Source: Peribacillus frigoritolerans (GTDB lineage: Bacteria; Bacillota; Bacilli; Bacillales; DSM-1321). From it: DNA of 64,000 nucleotides. A program made the translations under genes and the position numbers. Each line of letters begins with the position of its first letter. Position 1 is the first letter of the stretch. Under the pieces are notes generated by a model, which saw only the letters and a list, made by a program, of their open reading frames with translations, had not been told where the DNA came from and did not search any database. The stretch spans positions 62,001 to 126,000 of the forward strand of contig JAUPFL010000002.1 in assembly GCA_030562215.1 (NCBI GenBank), in the 5' to 3' direction. Shown piece by piece: positions 47,047-57,476 of the stretch.

Positions 47047-48799
47047 TGAGTTCTAGCAGGCTTGAAGGATATAACTTAGGCCATTTTCAGAAAGACCTGG
47101 TTGCCGGGGTGGTAGTTGGGATAGTGGCAATACCTTTAGCGATGGCTTTTGCCATTGCATCTGGAGTAAGACCGGAATACGGACTGTACACATCGATCAT
47201 TGCAGGAATCATGGTCTCCCTTTTTGGCGGTTCGAAATATCAAATTGCAGGCCCGACTGGAGCCTTTGTCCCGGTCTTGTTAGGGGTGGTCATGCAGTAC
47301 GGGTATGAAAAACTGTTAATCGCCGGTTTCCTGGCAGGTATCATGATTTTTCTTCTAGGCGTCTTCAAACTGGGAAGATTCATCAAGTTTATTCCGCGTC
47401 CAGTTACCATCGGCTTTACAGCTGGAATTGCTGTGATTATCTTCTCTGGGCAGATTGCCAATTTCTTTGGACTCAGTAACTTAAAAAAAGAAGAAGCCTT
47501 TCTATTAAATATGAAAGAAATCCTATTGAACTTCAATACAGTGAATATCTATAGTGTACTGGTAGCTATCATAAGTTTAACTCTCGTCATATTAACTCCA
47601 AAATATTTACCGAAAATCCCTGGAGCATTGCTGGGATTGATTGTATCAACTCTAGTCGCCAGCTTATTCTTTCCAGGTCAGGTAGCGACAATAGGATCGG
47701 CTTATGGCGCCATTCCTAATGCATTGCCCCATTTTCAGTTTCCCCATATCACTGGCGGTCTGGTGATTGAACTCCTTCCGGCTGCTTTGGTCATTGCCAT
47801 GCTTGGAGGAATTGAATCACTCTTATCCGCTGTAGTGGCAGACGGCATGACCAACAGTAAACATAACAGCAATAAAGAGCTGATGGGACAAGGATTGACC
47901 AATATGATTACGCCTTTATTTGGAGGCATTCCGGCTACAGGTGCCATCGCCCGTACCGCAACGAATATTAAAAACGGTGCAGTCTCCCCGATATCAGGCG
48001 TGATTCATGGGTTGGTGGTATTGCTGGTGTTAGTCAGTTTGGCTCTTATGCTTCGGCCATTCCTTTGGCCAGCATGGCACCCATTCTTATGTTCGTTGCA
48101 TGGAACATGAGCGAACGAAAAGAATTTTCGCATATCTTAAAAGCCAAAACCATGGACTCGGCCGTATTGATCGTTACCTTCGTGTTAACCGTATTGATTG
48201 ACCTGACAACAGGCGTCGGGATCGGATTACTATTAGCCATTCTATCGTTCGTTAAACTGATGAGCGGTACATTGAAATTATCAAAGGTATTACCAGATCC
48301 AGCTGATAAACTAGTTAAACCAGAAATGGTGCAACAAGGTTCAAGCTGCCCGCAGATTAACATTTATACGATAGAAGGACCTTTATTCTTTGGCACAATC
48401 GAAAGGCTGCAAGAAGAAATCGAGGAAATAATGCGATCGAAACCAAAAGTCCTCTTATTAAGAATGAGCAATGTGTCATTTATAGATACATCGGGAGAAG
48501 CACTGCTAACCGACATCGTGAAGCAATTCAAGGTTCATAACTTACAAGTGTTGATTTCCGGAATTCAACAGGAACCTAAAGAAATGCTGAGAAAAACCGG
48601 ATTTATTAAACTGGTTGGTGAGGAACAGTTCTTTACCAATACGGGTGATGCCATCAATAAAGCTTTATCCAAACTGGATGAGAACCGTTGTAAAGGGTGT
48701 AAACAGTTTTCATTTGCTGAATGTACCGCACTCTCACAGCAAGTTCAAAAGCCTGCGTTATTAAAACAGAAACGAAAACGGGAGATAGGGTTAACATGA
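47043..48799 (+). CDS. SulP-family anion transporter with STAS domain, one single-base shift
   Basis: The transporter has the SulP signature region PLAMAFAIASGVRPEYGLYT (about residues 30-50), AGPTGAFVPVLLGVV and EIESLLSAVVADG-like GGIESLLSAVVADGMTNSKH. A T missing in 48038-48040 separates the C-terminal spans and STAS domain (LLLRMSNVSFIDTSGEALLT). About 585 residues. Coupled translation with a carbonic anhydrase suggests bicarbonate uptake, as in BicA-type SulP proteins; sulfate transport is the alternative. Confidence 0.88.
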
Positions 48800-49138
48800 C
48801 TCCTACAGAAGAGAAAGGCATCCGCTTTTGACAGATGCCCTAATTCTTAATCAACTACCTTCTTAATTCGACATGGCTATAAATGAATATGTAGTAGTCA
48901 CGAAGGTTACAAGTAGAAACTCAAATACAAATAGATTCATAAAGACACAATGGAGAGGGAGGGACAGCTTCCATTTACATATTGTGGTCAGTAGCTTCTA
49001 CAAGTACCTTTGTATGGCACGGGTTAATTTACTGAATTTAACTATCGTTAAACATCATAAACCCATACTATTGACCAACAAAGCGGTGGGATAGTAATTG
49101 ATTCAACAGCTTTCCCCTTGTAAGAAGCCTCTCAGCCA

Positions 49139-49190
49139 TAGCGAAAAGCCGGATTTCAATACTTGTTGAATCCGGCTTTTCGTTATTACT
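49139..49190. terminator. Bidirectional terminator; sole clear element in 48800-49269
   Basis: AGCGAAAAGCCGGATTTCAA and TTGAATCCGGCTTTTCGTTA form a long stem between the SulP gene and the convergent levanase gene. A small hairpin GGCATCCGCTTTTGACAGAT GCC also follows SulP at 48818. No gene is supported in this 470-bp stretch. Confidence 0.85.
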
Positions 49191-49269
49191 CCTATTTGAA
49201 GAGTTTAGGGTAGACATGGTGAATAGTGGTCAAAGTATAAACCATAGTATCGTCATTCATAAATGATAT

Positions 49270-50835
49270 TCAATTAATAGAACCGATGTGTTTGATCTTA
49301 ATATTATTAAAGACCGCTTTGCCTCCCTCTGAGAAGAGGGAGATTCCTTTATCATCAAATTCAGGGAATATTAAATTTGAATGTGCAATCTTTCCATCAT
49401 CCACAAACACCTCAATACTTGTTTTATCAATGAGGATCTTTAAGTGAACATGTTTCTTGCTAGAATCATATGGAGCAATACTTTTAATATATTGATTACT
49501 TTCGTCAGGGTGTTCGGTAAAAGTTCGATTGACATAAGAGTAGTTTTCTTCTACAAAAATTCCTACGTCAATGTGGCGTGTTTGATCTGCTGATTCCCGA
49601 AGCCTTAAGCCTACATTGTTTATGTCTGACCAATTGATATCGGTCTCCAATTGATATACATCACCTTTTACATCTAGTGTTTTGGAACCATTCACTTCAA
49701 TTTTTTCATAAGAATCCGTTGCACTCGTCAATTCTTTCAATGCTTCGATAGGTTGTGAAGATAAATAATATAGGTTGTTGCCTGCATGTTTTAGCCCGAT
49801 TTGGCGAACGATGGAATCCATTCCATTAAAGCCTTCTTTTAGGGTCGGAGTATTATCGGCATAGGCCCAATTATTCATCCAAGCTAGAGCATACCGTTTG
49901 CTATATTTATCGCTTTCTGTCCCATCTTCAAATGTAACTCCACCATACCAATCGAAGCCATAATCTAACCATTGCGGTTCATTATAATCTGGGAGAAATT
50001 CCATTCCATCAAAGGTTCCAGTCCAATAGGCGTATGTGTTTGGTTTACCATTCGATTGCCCATTAGCACTGACACCAAGAACCCATTTTAAAGTCCCATC
50101 ATCCGCCCGTAACAAATAAAGGTCCGGGCACTCGACAATACCTATGTTTTTCGTGACAAAACTGCTCATATACTGCCAATCTTTTAGATTGTGAGACTTA
50201 TAAAAACCTATTTTTGTTCCTTCAGCCATGACCATTATCCATTTATGATCATTGTCATCCCAGATGATTTTTGGATCTCTAAAATCTTTCGTTCCTGGAT
50301 TTGAAATGATAGGATCATCACTGTAGGAGGTAAATGTTTTACCGTTGTCCGTACTATACCATAGAAATTGTTCCTGTTTACCGCCATCCTTGGAGGGCTG
50401 CGTTACAATTGCCACAAGAGCATCTTTTCCAAAGCCTGCCGTATTTTCCTTGTCCACAACGACTGATCCCGACCAAGGATCTCCATTATCATTGGTATAT
50501 TTCGGAATGGCTATTCCTTGATCACTCCAATGCACCAAGTCCTTTGAGGTTGAATGACGCCATTCTGTTCCATTTCCATCCGGATAATCCCCATTATAGA
50601 GGTAAAAGTAATGGTACTCCCCATCAATAAAAATCGGCCTCTGAGGATCGTTTTTCCATTTGTCAGGTACAGTGAAATGGTAGTTAGCTCGATACGATTC
50701 CTCTTCATGCTTAACTGGTAAAGTTGATTTGACTAAATAGACTAATAATCCGGCAATAAACAATCCAAGTATGAATACAGGCAACGACTTAAAACCTTTC
50801 TTATTAAAAACCATTTTGTCCAAGTAAATCACCAC
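49270..50835 (-). CDS. levB: GH32 levanase/levan hydrolase (LevB-like)
   Basis: An intact 521-residue protein with an N-terminal membrane anchor or signal (PVFILGLFIAGLLVYLV). GH32 motifs are WKNDPQRPIFIDGEYHYFYL (nucleophile Asp), DFRDPKIIW (transition-state RDP) and IVECPDLYLL (acid/base Glu). The C-terminal beta-sandwich includes IEVFVDDGKIAHSNLIFP. Its place directly behind the levansucrase gene matches the sacB-levB operon of B. subtilis, where LevB shortens levan. The start may lie at ATG 50814. Confidence 0.88.
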   Translation of the reverse strand: MVIYLDKMVFNKKGFKSLPVFILGLFIAGLLVYLVKSTLPVKHEEESYRANYHFTVPDKWKNDPQRPIFIDGEYHYFYLYNGDYPDGNGTEWRHSTSKDLVHWSDQGIAIPKYTNDNGDPWSGSVVVDKENTAGFGKDALVAIVTQPSKDGGKQEQFLWYSTDNGKTFTSYSDDPIISNPGTKDFRDPKIIWDDNDHKWIMVMAEGTKIGFYKSHNLKDWQYMSSFVTKNIGIVECPDLYLLRADDGTLKWVLGVSANGQSNGKPNTYAYWTGTFDGMEFLPDYNEPQWLDYGFDWYGGVTFEDGTESDKYSKRYALAWMNNWAYADNTPTLKEGFNGMDSIVRQIGLKHAGNNLYYLSSQPIEALKELTSATDSYEKIEVNGSKTLDVKGDVYQLETDINWSDINNVGLRLRESADQTRHIDVGIFVEENYSYVNRTFTEHPDESNQYIKSIAPYDSSKKHVHLKILIDKTSIEVFVDDGKIAHSNLIFPEFDDKGISLFSEGGKAVFNNIKIKHIGSIN

Positions 50836-50888
50836 GCTTTTATTTTTCCTATTTTGTTCCTAAGATAATGTAAAACTTATTTAAATTA

Positions 50889-50927
50889 AAAAAAGAAAAT
50901 GTCAATTTTACAGACATTTTCTTTTTT
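50889..50927 (-). terminator. Terminator between sacB and levB
   Basis: AAAAAGAAAATGTC and GACATTTTCTTTTT form a stem in the 116 bp between sacB and levB, so levB may depend on read-through. Confidence 0.75.
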
Positions 50928-50950
50928 GTTAATTTTATAAAACTTCGGGG

Positions 50951-52414
50951 TTATTGGTTATTCGTTAGTTGACCCTGTTCCTGAATGCTATCTTCTATCA
51001 CAGCTGTATTTTGCCCTTCAATGTTAAGTGAAAAACTTGGGGCAAAGGTGGATTTATGGTCTTTAAAATAACCTCTATTTGTCATGTAACTTGTGATAAC
51101 TACATTATCGCTTTCCTGTTGTGGGATAGCATAGTGAGCGTACGTCCAAGTAATATCATAAGGATTAAGATCTTGGTGTAAGACAATTCCTGTTTTATTT
51201 AATGGTTTGTATGGGCCAGTTAAAGAATTTGCCACGTAGCCTAACATGTAAATATCTTTATCATCAATTCCATCAATGGTCATTTTAGATCCTCTTGTAC
51301 TTGTGAATAAATACCATTTGCCGTCTTTTTTAAATATGTTAGGACGTTCAATTTCATCTGTTACTGTATTCGAAACAATCAAGGGTTTCATTTCGTTTTT
51401 AATGTATAATCATCGTTTATTTCAATGATGCCAATTGCACCATTTGCTAATTCAGCTAACCCTTTTTTAGAGCTTTGCAGAAGTTTATCCTTTTCAGCTT
51501 GGAAGAATTTATTGCTGTTGCCATAGTAAGCTCTGTTGTAAAGTGATTCTTCTCCTTGGTAACCATATTCAGTCCCAGTATTCGCTTCAAAAACAAGGTA
51601 TTTACGACCCTTATCTTCAATATAGTGAGGATCTCTCAATGTATGATTATCACTAAGATTTCCATCACCGAAAGCTTTATCATGTGATTGATAAAACTTG
51701 CTGTCTCCACCTTCATAGATGGATTTGTAATCTTCTACGCCATCCACTTGCAATGTATTAGCACCTGACTCAGATAAGTTTACTTGAGCTGTTGTTAATG
51801 TTTGTTTACCGTATTGCTTAGAATCTGGTGAAAACTGTCCGCGATTTGTATAGAATAAGCGAACTTCTCCATCAGATGTGAAGGTTGCAGAACCGGACCA
51901 CTCTTCTGCTTGATTTTTTAAATAAGGATCATTTGGAACATTCTTATCATTATCATCAAATACTCTACCAGCATTTTTCCAAGCATCAATGGATGTTTCT
52001 CCAACTTTTGTAGAACAAGTAAATGAACGTGTCACTACCATTTTTAGGGTCTCCAGCTAATCCAAATACGATATGATAGCCCTTATATTCTGCCACTGTA
52101 CCATCAGCGTTTTGTAATGGCCAAGTATCCCATACATCCATATCGATTAAATTACCTGATTTGTCATACTTTTTTGCAGAGGGAATGTTTTTTATTGTTG
52201 ATTCGTCAAACTTGGGAACTGTAAACTTCTCATCGCCTTGTTGATTAATCATTTTTTGCATGTCGTAACGAGTGATTTGTGAAGTGCCATACTTTTCATT
52301 GTGATCTAATGGGTCCTTTGCTGCCGCGAAAGTCTCTGAGCGACTTCCTCCTAATAAGATAACTGTACTAAGTGTTATTACTGTTGCTTGTTTGGCAAGC
52401 CTGTTAAGGTTCAT
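50951..52414 (-). CDS. sacB: Levansucrase, two single-base shifts
   Basis: A Sec signal peptide (ATVITLSTVILLGGSRSETF) starts the protein. GH68 features are VWDTWPLQNADGTVAEYKGY (nucleophile Asp), EWSGSATFTSDGEVRLFYT, TLRDPHYIEDKGRKYLVFEA (RDP) and DEIERPNIFKKDGKWYLFT (acid/base Glu). An A is missing at 52005-52008 (rebuilt LFYKKVGETSIDAWKNAGRV) and at 51396-51400. About 488 residues, normal for SacB. It makes levan from sucrose outside the cell. Confidence 0.94.
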
Positions 52415-52648
52415 GTGCCTTCCTCCTAGAATGTTTATTAGTATATAAAAATAAAGTCTAGTGGAACGATTACTTTTTGGGAGTAACAGTCCCGCCTGTT
52501 TGAAGTACTAATAAAATTATAGGTTAGTCTTAATTCTATGGATATGTCATATATTGATTAGAATTTAGTCTTATATTGATATCGTATTTTTTCCACGTAC
52601 AAAAAAATGCCCCAACAAAGGAGGCAAGAAGTGTACAGAAGTCCGATT

Positions 52649-53928
52649 TTATTCGCTTGAAGCCCTATCCCATGACTTCTGAAACTCGTGCAGTAATTGA
52701 TCGCGATTAAGCTTGTTTCCTACATATAGTTGCATGGCAGCTGCAAACTCTTCTCTTATTCCGACAGGGAAATTAAACCAGTTGGAATTTAACGTTTTTC
52801 CTTCTTTATAATACTGAATTGTTTCATCAGCAAGAGGACCTAAATTGTCAGCTTCAATGTTAGTAAAAGCAGGAATGAATTTAAAGCGTTTTGTCAAAAA
52901 CATTTTCCCTTGTTCAGAAGAAACCATCCAATTTAAAAATCTCTTCGCTTCTTTCTTCTTTTCTGGTGTGGTTTGTTTGTTTACAACCCAATAATTCGGT
53001 ACGCCGACCATCAAGGCTTCCTTCTTAGGTTGATCATTTATTGGTATTGGCATAAATCCGATGTTCATATTCGGTGATTGTTGATCGATCATCGGCTGTA
53101 TCCAGTTTCCTTGTTGAATAATCGCTGCATTTTTTGAAGTAAATAGATTCACTTCCATGTTGTAATCTGTTGATAGCGGATTATTGTTTCCATACTTTAA
53201 TGTTACATCCAACAAATTGATTAGATCATTGAATTTTTGATTATTATATATTTTTTCAGTTCCATCATTTAGGCCTTTTATAAAAGCCGGTGGATCTTCT
53301 TGCTCTGTAAAACCGACATTCATTAAGTGGTCACCCAATTTCCACTCTTCATAATATCCAGTTGCAAAAGGAGTAACCCCTGCTTTTTGTAATTTTTCAG
53401 CCACTGCTATTAATTCAGTCAGCGTTTTGGGTAATTCATCGATTCCTTCCTTATTAAATATATCCTTATTATAGATGAATCCGTACCCTTCCAGATTAAC
53501 CGGCATCCCATGAATTTTCCCATCGAATTTCATAGGGGTTAACGCATCTTCATATGCATGTTCGACCCAGGGTTGGTCAGAAAGATCCTCCAAATATTTA
53601 CTCCACTGTTTGGCACTTTCGTATCCGCTGTTTGTGAAAATATCAGGACCATTGCCAGTGGCCATTTTTGCTTTCAAATCAGCAAGGTCATCCATAGCCC
53701 CGCCTACCGTGTGAACCTTTATATCTACATTTGGATTTTCTTTTTCATAAGCAATCACCATTTGTTCGAACTGCGTAGAAATTTCAACTTTCGGATTCCT
53801 TACGCTCAAAGTGATTTTTCGCTCTGAAATTTCAGGTTTTTTTGTTCCGCTCTCGGTCTTTGTTTGACATGCACAAAGTGATAGGCTTAATATTCCGATT
53901 AAAAATATGTTTAGTATCTCTTTTTCAT
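52649..53928 (-). CDS. Extracellular sugar-binding lipoprotein without permease genes, one single-base shift
   Basis: ATG 53928 follows AGGGGTGA. Restoring one A (T run 53921-53925 on the plus strand) gives a lipoprotein signal ending in SLCAC, then an SBP type 1 fold: FEQMVIAYEKENPNVDIKVH, LADLKAKMATGNGPDIFTNS, and QGNWIQPMIDQQSPNMNIGF. About 427 residues. It is not accompanied by MalF/MalG-type permeases. Instead a YesMN-type two-component pair lies directly upstream and sacB downstream, suggesting a sensing role. Confidence 0.88.
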
Positions 53929-53966
53929 CATGTCACCCCTGTAATTTTCTAATTAAGGTGAATTAT

Positions 53967-55139
53967 TCACTTCTGATCTGCATTCTTTTCACCGTTTCGG
54001 TATTCGAATGGTGTCATGCCAACCACTTTTTTGAATAGTTTTGAAAAGTATTTCTCATCCTGATAGCCAAGCATTAAAGAGATGGAGTAAATACTTTTTT
54101 CGGTTTCTCTTAACCAACGTTTTGCTTGGTCAGTTCTTAGTTTAGTGATGTATTTGGACAGGAGCATTCCGGTTTTTTGTTTGAACTTTCTTGAGATATG
54201 TTCGCGACTTAAGAAGAATACATTCGATAGCTTTTCTAAACTCAATTCTTCCATGTAATATTTTTCAACATATGAAACTATGTCCTCTATGCGACGTGCA
54301 ACATCCAAGTCATCCAAACGGTGGATGGATCTGAAATTTTGATTATTCATTGCTTTTTGTAATGACTTGAAGGAATTGTGGATGTCCCCTAATGATTCCA
54401 AGGGCTCGCCACAAACAAGGCGAACAGGAATATCAAATTGATGACTGATCCATTCTTCAACGGATAACCAATGGTCAGGTATGGTGATCACTAGACAAAG
54501 ATTAGGATCATTCTGAAGCGCAAATGCATTTCCGATTTTCCGCTCGACAAGTTCGTCAGCAAGTAACTGAATGTAGGGGGCAGGATGGTGCATTTGGTAA
54601 AAGGAAATTAATGTAAGATTGTATCCATCTGCTTTTGGAACATATGACTCAATATCGTTTTTGTCGAAGTGTTCCCCCATACAAGCGGCAGTAACTAATT
54701 GATTGCCCCGAAACCTTTTAACATCTTCATATACACCGGTATCTTTATTAGCTCGAACTTCCTCTTCATTCGCCCATGATTTAACGGCTTCTTCCAGTGT
54801 TTTGTTAAATGCATCAGCTTCAATCGGTTTCAACAAATAATCGAAGCTGCTAAACTGAATTGCTTTACGCATAAATGAATAGTCGTCATAACCCGAAATT
54901 AAAATCACTTTACCAGGATAAGAAATGGAATCTAGCCACTCGATTAGTTCCAAACCGCTCATTCCAGGCATTTTCACGTCTGTAAAGATGATTTCCGGAC
55001 TTTCCTTCTCTATCATTCTTTTTGCATCATCGCCATTACTTGCTTCTAATAGATGGGTGATACCGTATTTTTCCCACTGCCCCAAATGGCGTATTACGTC
55101 ACGTACATTGAACTCATCATCGACAATTAAAGTTTTCAC
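53967..55139 (-). CDS. YesN-type response regulator with AraC DNA-binding domain
   Basis: GTG 55139 is favoured because AAGGAG sits 9 nt before it; an in-frame ATG at 55148 overlaps the site. The receiver has IVDDEFN and the phospho-Asp in IIFTDVKMPGMSG, plus DYLLKPIEADAF. A variable middle is followed by an AraC HTH pair (LSLEKLSNVFFLSREHISRK.. SIYSISLMLGYQDEKYFSKL then FKKVVGMTPFEYR). About 391 residues, intact. It probably activates sacB-levB. Confidence 0.92.
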   Translation of the reverse strand: MKTLIVDDEFNVRDVIRHLGQWEKYGITHLLEASNGDDAKRMIEKESPEIIFTDVKMPGMSGLELIEWLDSISYPGKVILISGYDDYSFMRKAIQFSSFDYLLKPIEADAFNKTLEEAVKSWANEEEVRANKDTGVYEDVKRFRGNQLVTAACMGEHFDKNDIESYVPKADGYNLTLISFYQMHHPAPYIQLLADELVERKIGNAFALQNDPNLCLVITIPDHWLSVEEWISHQFDIPVRLVCGEPLESLGDIHNSFKSLQKAMNNQNFRSIHRLDDLDVARRIEDIVSYVEKYYMEELSLEKLSNVFFLSREHISRKFKQKTGMLLSKYITKLRTDQAKRWLRETEKSIYSISLMLGYQDEKYFSKLFKKVVGMTPFEYRNGEKNADQK

Positions 55140-55188
55140 AGATTTCATCTCCTTATATGAATGAGTTTTTGAATAGCTACGAAGCAAT

Positions 55189-56949
55189 CTATTCATTAGC
55201 AAGCGGGAATTCTAGTGGAATCAATATTTTAACGGAAAATCCTTGTCCTTGATACGTATCCACTTCTAGGCCTGCTTTTGGTCCATAATTTAGAACTAAA
55301 CGGTCATGAATATTTTTCAGACCGATATGATTATGTGAATATGTGTTTTCATGGGAGGACGCATATATATTTTCTCTTAATGTTTGAAGCTCCGCCTGAG
55401 TCAAACTAGGACCGGTATTTTCAACGATGAGGTGTAAAAATTCTCCTTGTATTTCTCCATAAATAGTTAAATGAGCATGATAGAAACCTTCTTCATAACT
55501 GTGTTTAAAAAAGTTTTCAACGAGAGGCTGGAGAATCATACTTGGAATCGTCATATCAAGAATCGTCTCGCTTATTTTAATAGAATAGTTCACATTGTTT
55601 CCAAAACGCTCCATTTGAAGATTTAGGTATGCTTCTATATAACTCACTTCATCTCGAACCAACACCCATTGATTCGCCTTGATGGAGTAGCGCATCATTT
55701 TAGATAGAGATGTCAATAATTGGTAGACTTTTGGAGAATTAGATCTTAGGGCAACTGCACCAATAGATTGTAACGAATTAAATAAGAAATGCGGATTAAC
55801 CTGAGATTTTAATGCTTTGAATTGGTTTTTTCTATTTTCTATTTCGAGTTTATATTCTCTTTCAATGTGTAGATTGATTCGGTTCATCATATCCTTCATA
55901 TGTTTTTCAAGCTCACCAATTTCGTCTTTTCTTCCATCATTAAAGGGGACATCCATATTTCCACCTTTTATTGTCCTGACTTTCTTGCTAAGAAGTTTAA
56001 TGGGACGAGTAATTCTGTATGAAATAATACCAATCATTAGCAGCCCTAACAAGCCAACTATTAGTCCAACAATTATATTTGTATAGGCAGTCTTCCGGAC
56101 ATCGTCGAATAATACATGATTAGGGGTTATCTTAACTAATTTCCAATGATTTAATTTTCCTGATAATGTTTTGGTTAAGATGATATCTTCACCCTTAATC
56201 TGCTTTTTAAAATCAGGAGTGACGGATTTTCCTATAAGGGACCGATTATCCGCATACATGACGATGTTATGCGAATCCATAAGTATTACGGATTCTTCAT
56301 CCTTTTGAATAAGGCTGTTACATATACGGGCATAGGCATCTAAATCTATATCAACTGTAATTATTCCGAGATATTCGTTTGAAGGCACATCGACTATTTT
56401 ATGGTGAAAAGTCATCACCATTGTTTCGTCCGACTGGGGAATGATCGCTGTGTCATTGTAATTTCGGATTTGATGTGGCGGCTCAATCATGTAATTAGAG
56501 TTAGAGCTATAAAATTGTTTTATCGGATCCTCATTTAATAAATCGGGTTGAGGTTTCCGGGCACTGACCGTCGCATTATAAACTGTAAACGATTCTTTAT
56601 CCTTATCAATATAAAACCGAACTTGACGGATTTCGTTTCGCATCAGATAAAAGGTTTCTATACTTTTTTCCATCGCAACCGGGTTAAAGTATATCGAGTC
56701 TTCAAAACCATTTTTAAAAATCCGGAATAAATCGGGGTTTCGATATAATATATATGGAAGATTAATCATGTCATCAAAGTATTGCTCCAGTTCTTCAGCG
56801 TTTTTCTGAAGTTGTTCTTGGCTATTTTCAAGCTCATGTCTCTCCACACTATTTTTTGTATAGCTGTAGATCAGAAACACTGATAGAAAATACGGTAAGA
56901 TGATAAAAAGAAGTAGCATTAACAATAAGCGACTTTGAATGGTTTTCAC
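55189..56949 (-). CDS. YesM-type sensor histidine kinase
   Basis: GTG 56949 is behind an AAAGGGGC site. Two membrane helices flank an extracellular domain of about 270 residues (dCache-like), then HAMP (ITRPIKLLSKKVRTIKGGNM), the His_kinase box LKSQVNPHFLFNSLQSIGAV and a HATPase domain (GLKNIHDRLVLNYG). About 586 residues, intact. The large extracellular part could contact the neighbouring binding lipoprotein. Confidence 0.92.
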   Translation of the reverse strand: MKTIQSRLLLMLLLFIILPYFLSVFLIYSYTKNSVERHELENSQEQLQKNAEELEQYFDDMINLPYILYRNPDLFRIFKNGFEDSIYFNPVAMEKSIETFYLMRNEIRQVRFYIDKDKESFTVYNATVSARKPQPDLLNEDPIKQFYSSNSNYMIEPPHQIRNYNDTAIIPQSDETMVMTFHHKIVDVPSNEYLGIITVDIDLDAYARICNSLIQKDEESVILMDSHNIVMYADNRSLIGKSVTPDFKKQIKGEDIILTKTLSGKLNHWKLVKITPNHVLFDDVRKTAYTNIIVGLIVGLLGLLMIGIISYRITRPIKLLSKKVRTIKGGNMDVPFNDGRKDEIGELEKHMKDMMNRINLHIEREYKLEIENRKNQFKALKSQVNPHFLFNSLQSIGAVALRSNSPKVYQLLTSLSKMMRYSIKANQWVLVRDEVSYIEAYLNLQMERFGNNVNYSIKISETILDMTIPSMILQPLVENFFKHSYEEGFYHAHLTIYGEIQGEFLHLIVENTGPSLTQAELQTLRENIYASSHENTYSHNHIGLKNIHDRLVLNYGPKAGLEVDTYQGQGFSVKILIPLEFPLANE

Positions 56950-57434
56950 AGAAGGTGCCCCTTTCGCTAAAGGCCCATTTTTGCAGAGTATATATAACGA
57001 TACAAACAAATAATCCTTAGCTCCATTATTATGATGCAGTATTTTGCTTTATTTAGTCTTAAGAGTTTATGAAGGGATTGCTCTAGATGGAATATTATAG
57101 TGACGGCGACCTACATAAATTAATTCAGAGATTTAGTCAGTCTTGAATTACTATTTTAAAACTATATCAAATAAACACGTATCGTCAAACATACATGTGA
57201 TGCACATTGAGGACATGCATCAAATAACTATTGTTATAAAAAAACGAAAAACTCATAATTTATCATTTTTCTAAGTTAGAAGAAAGGAAGAGTATAATGA
57301 TTACGAATATAGGAGCTTGTCTAGAAGAGTTTTGAATGGGGGTGCTGACAAATCAGGTGAATTACAGTTAAAATCGATTACTTTGCACTTTCATTTTTTA
57401 GTTAGGAAAAGGTTTTTCAGATACCTTTAAGATA

Positions 57435-57475
57435 AAGCAAAACGCATGCCCAAGAATTAAGGGCATGCGTGAACT
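57435..57475 (-). terminator. Terminator of class D beta-lactamase gene; 57009-57476 otherwise empty
   Basis: ACGCATGCCC and GGGCATGCGT are perfect arms. The preceding 430 bp contain only a 12-codon frame at 57298 (MITNIGACLEEF) with GGAAG upstream, which I do not count as a gene. Confidence 0.8.
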
Positions 57476-57476
57476 T

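Noticed and set aside
48873-49094. ORF of 73 codons after the SulP gene
   Set aside because: No ribosome binding site, biased composition and no recognisable motif; it lies between two terminators.
52415-52648. SacY-type RAT antiterminator before sacB
   Set aside because: No RAT-like sequence overlapping a terminator could be recognised in this leader; control by the adjoining YesMN-type pair seems more likely.
57297-57335. 12-codon peptide MITNIGACLEEF with a fair ribosome binding site
   Set aside because: Too short to support from sequence alone and without a partner gene; could be chance.
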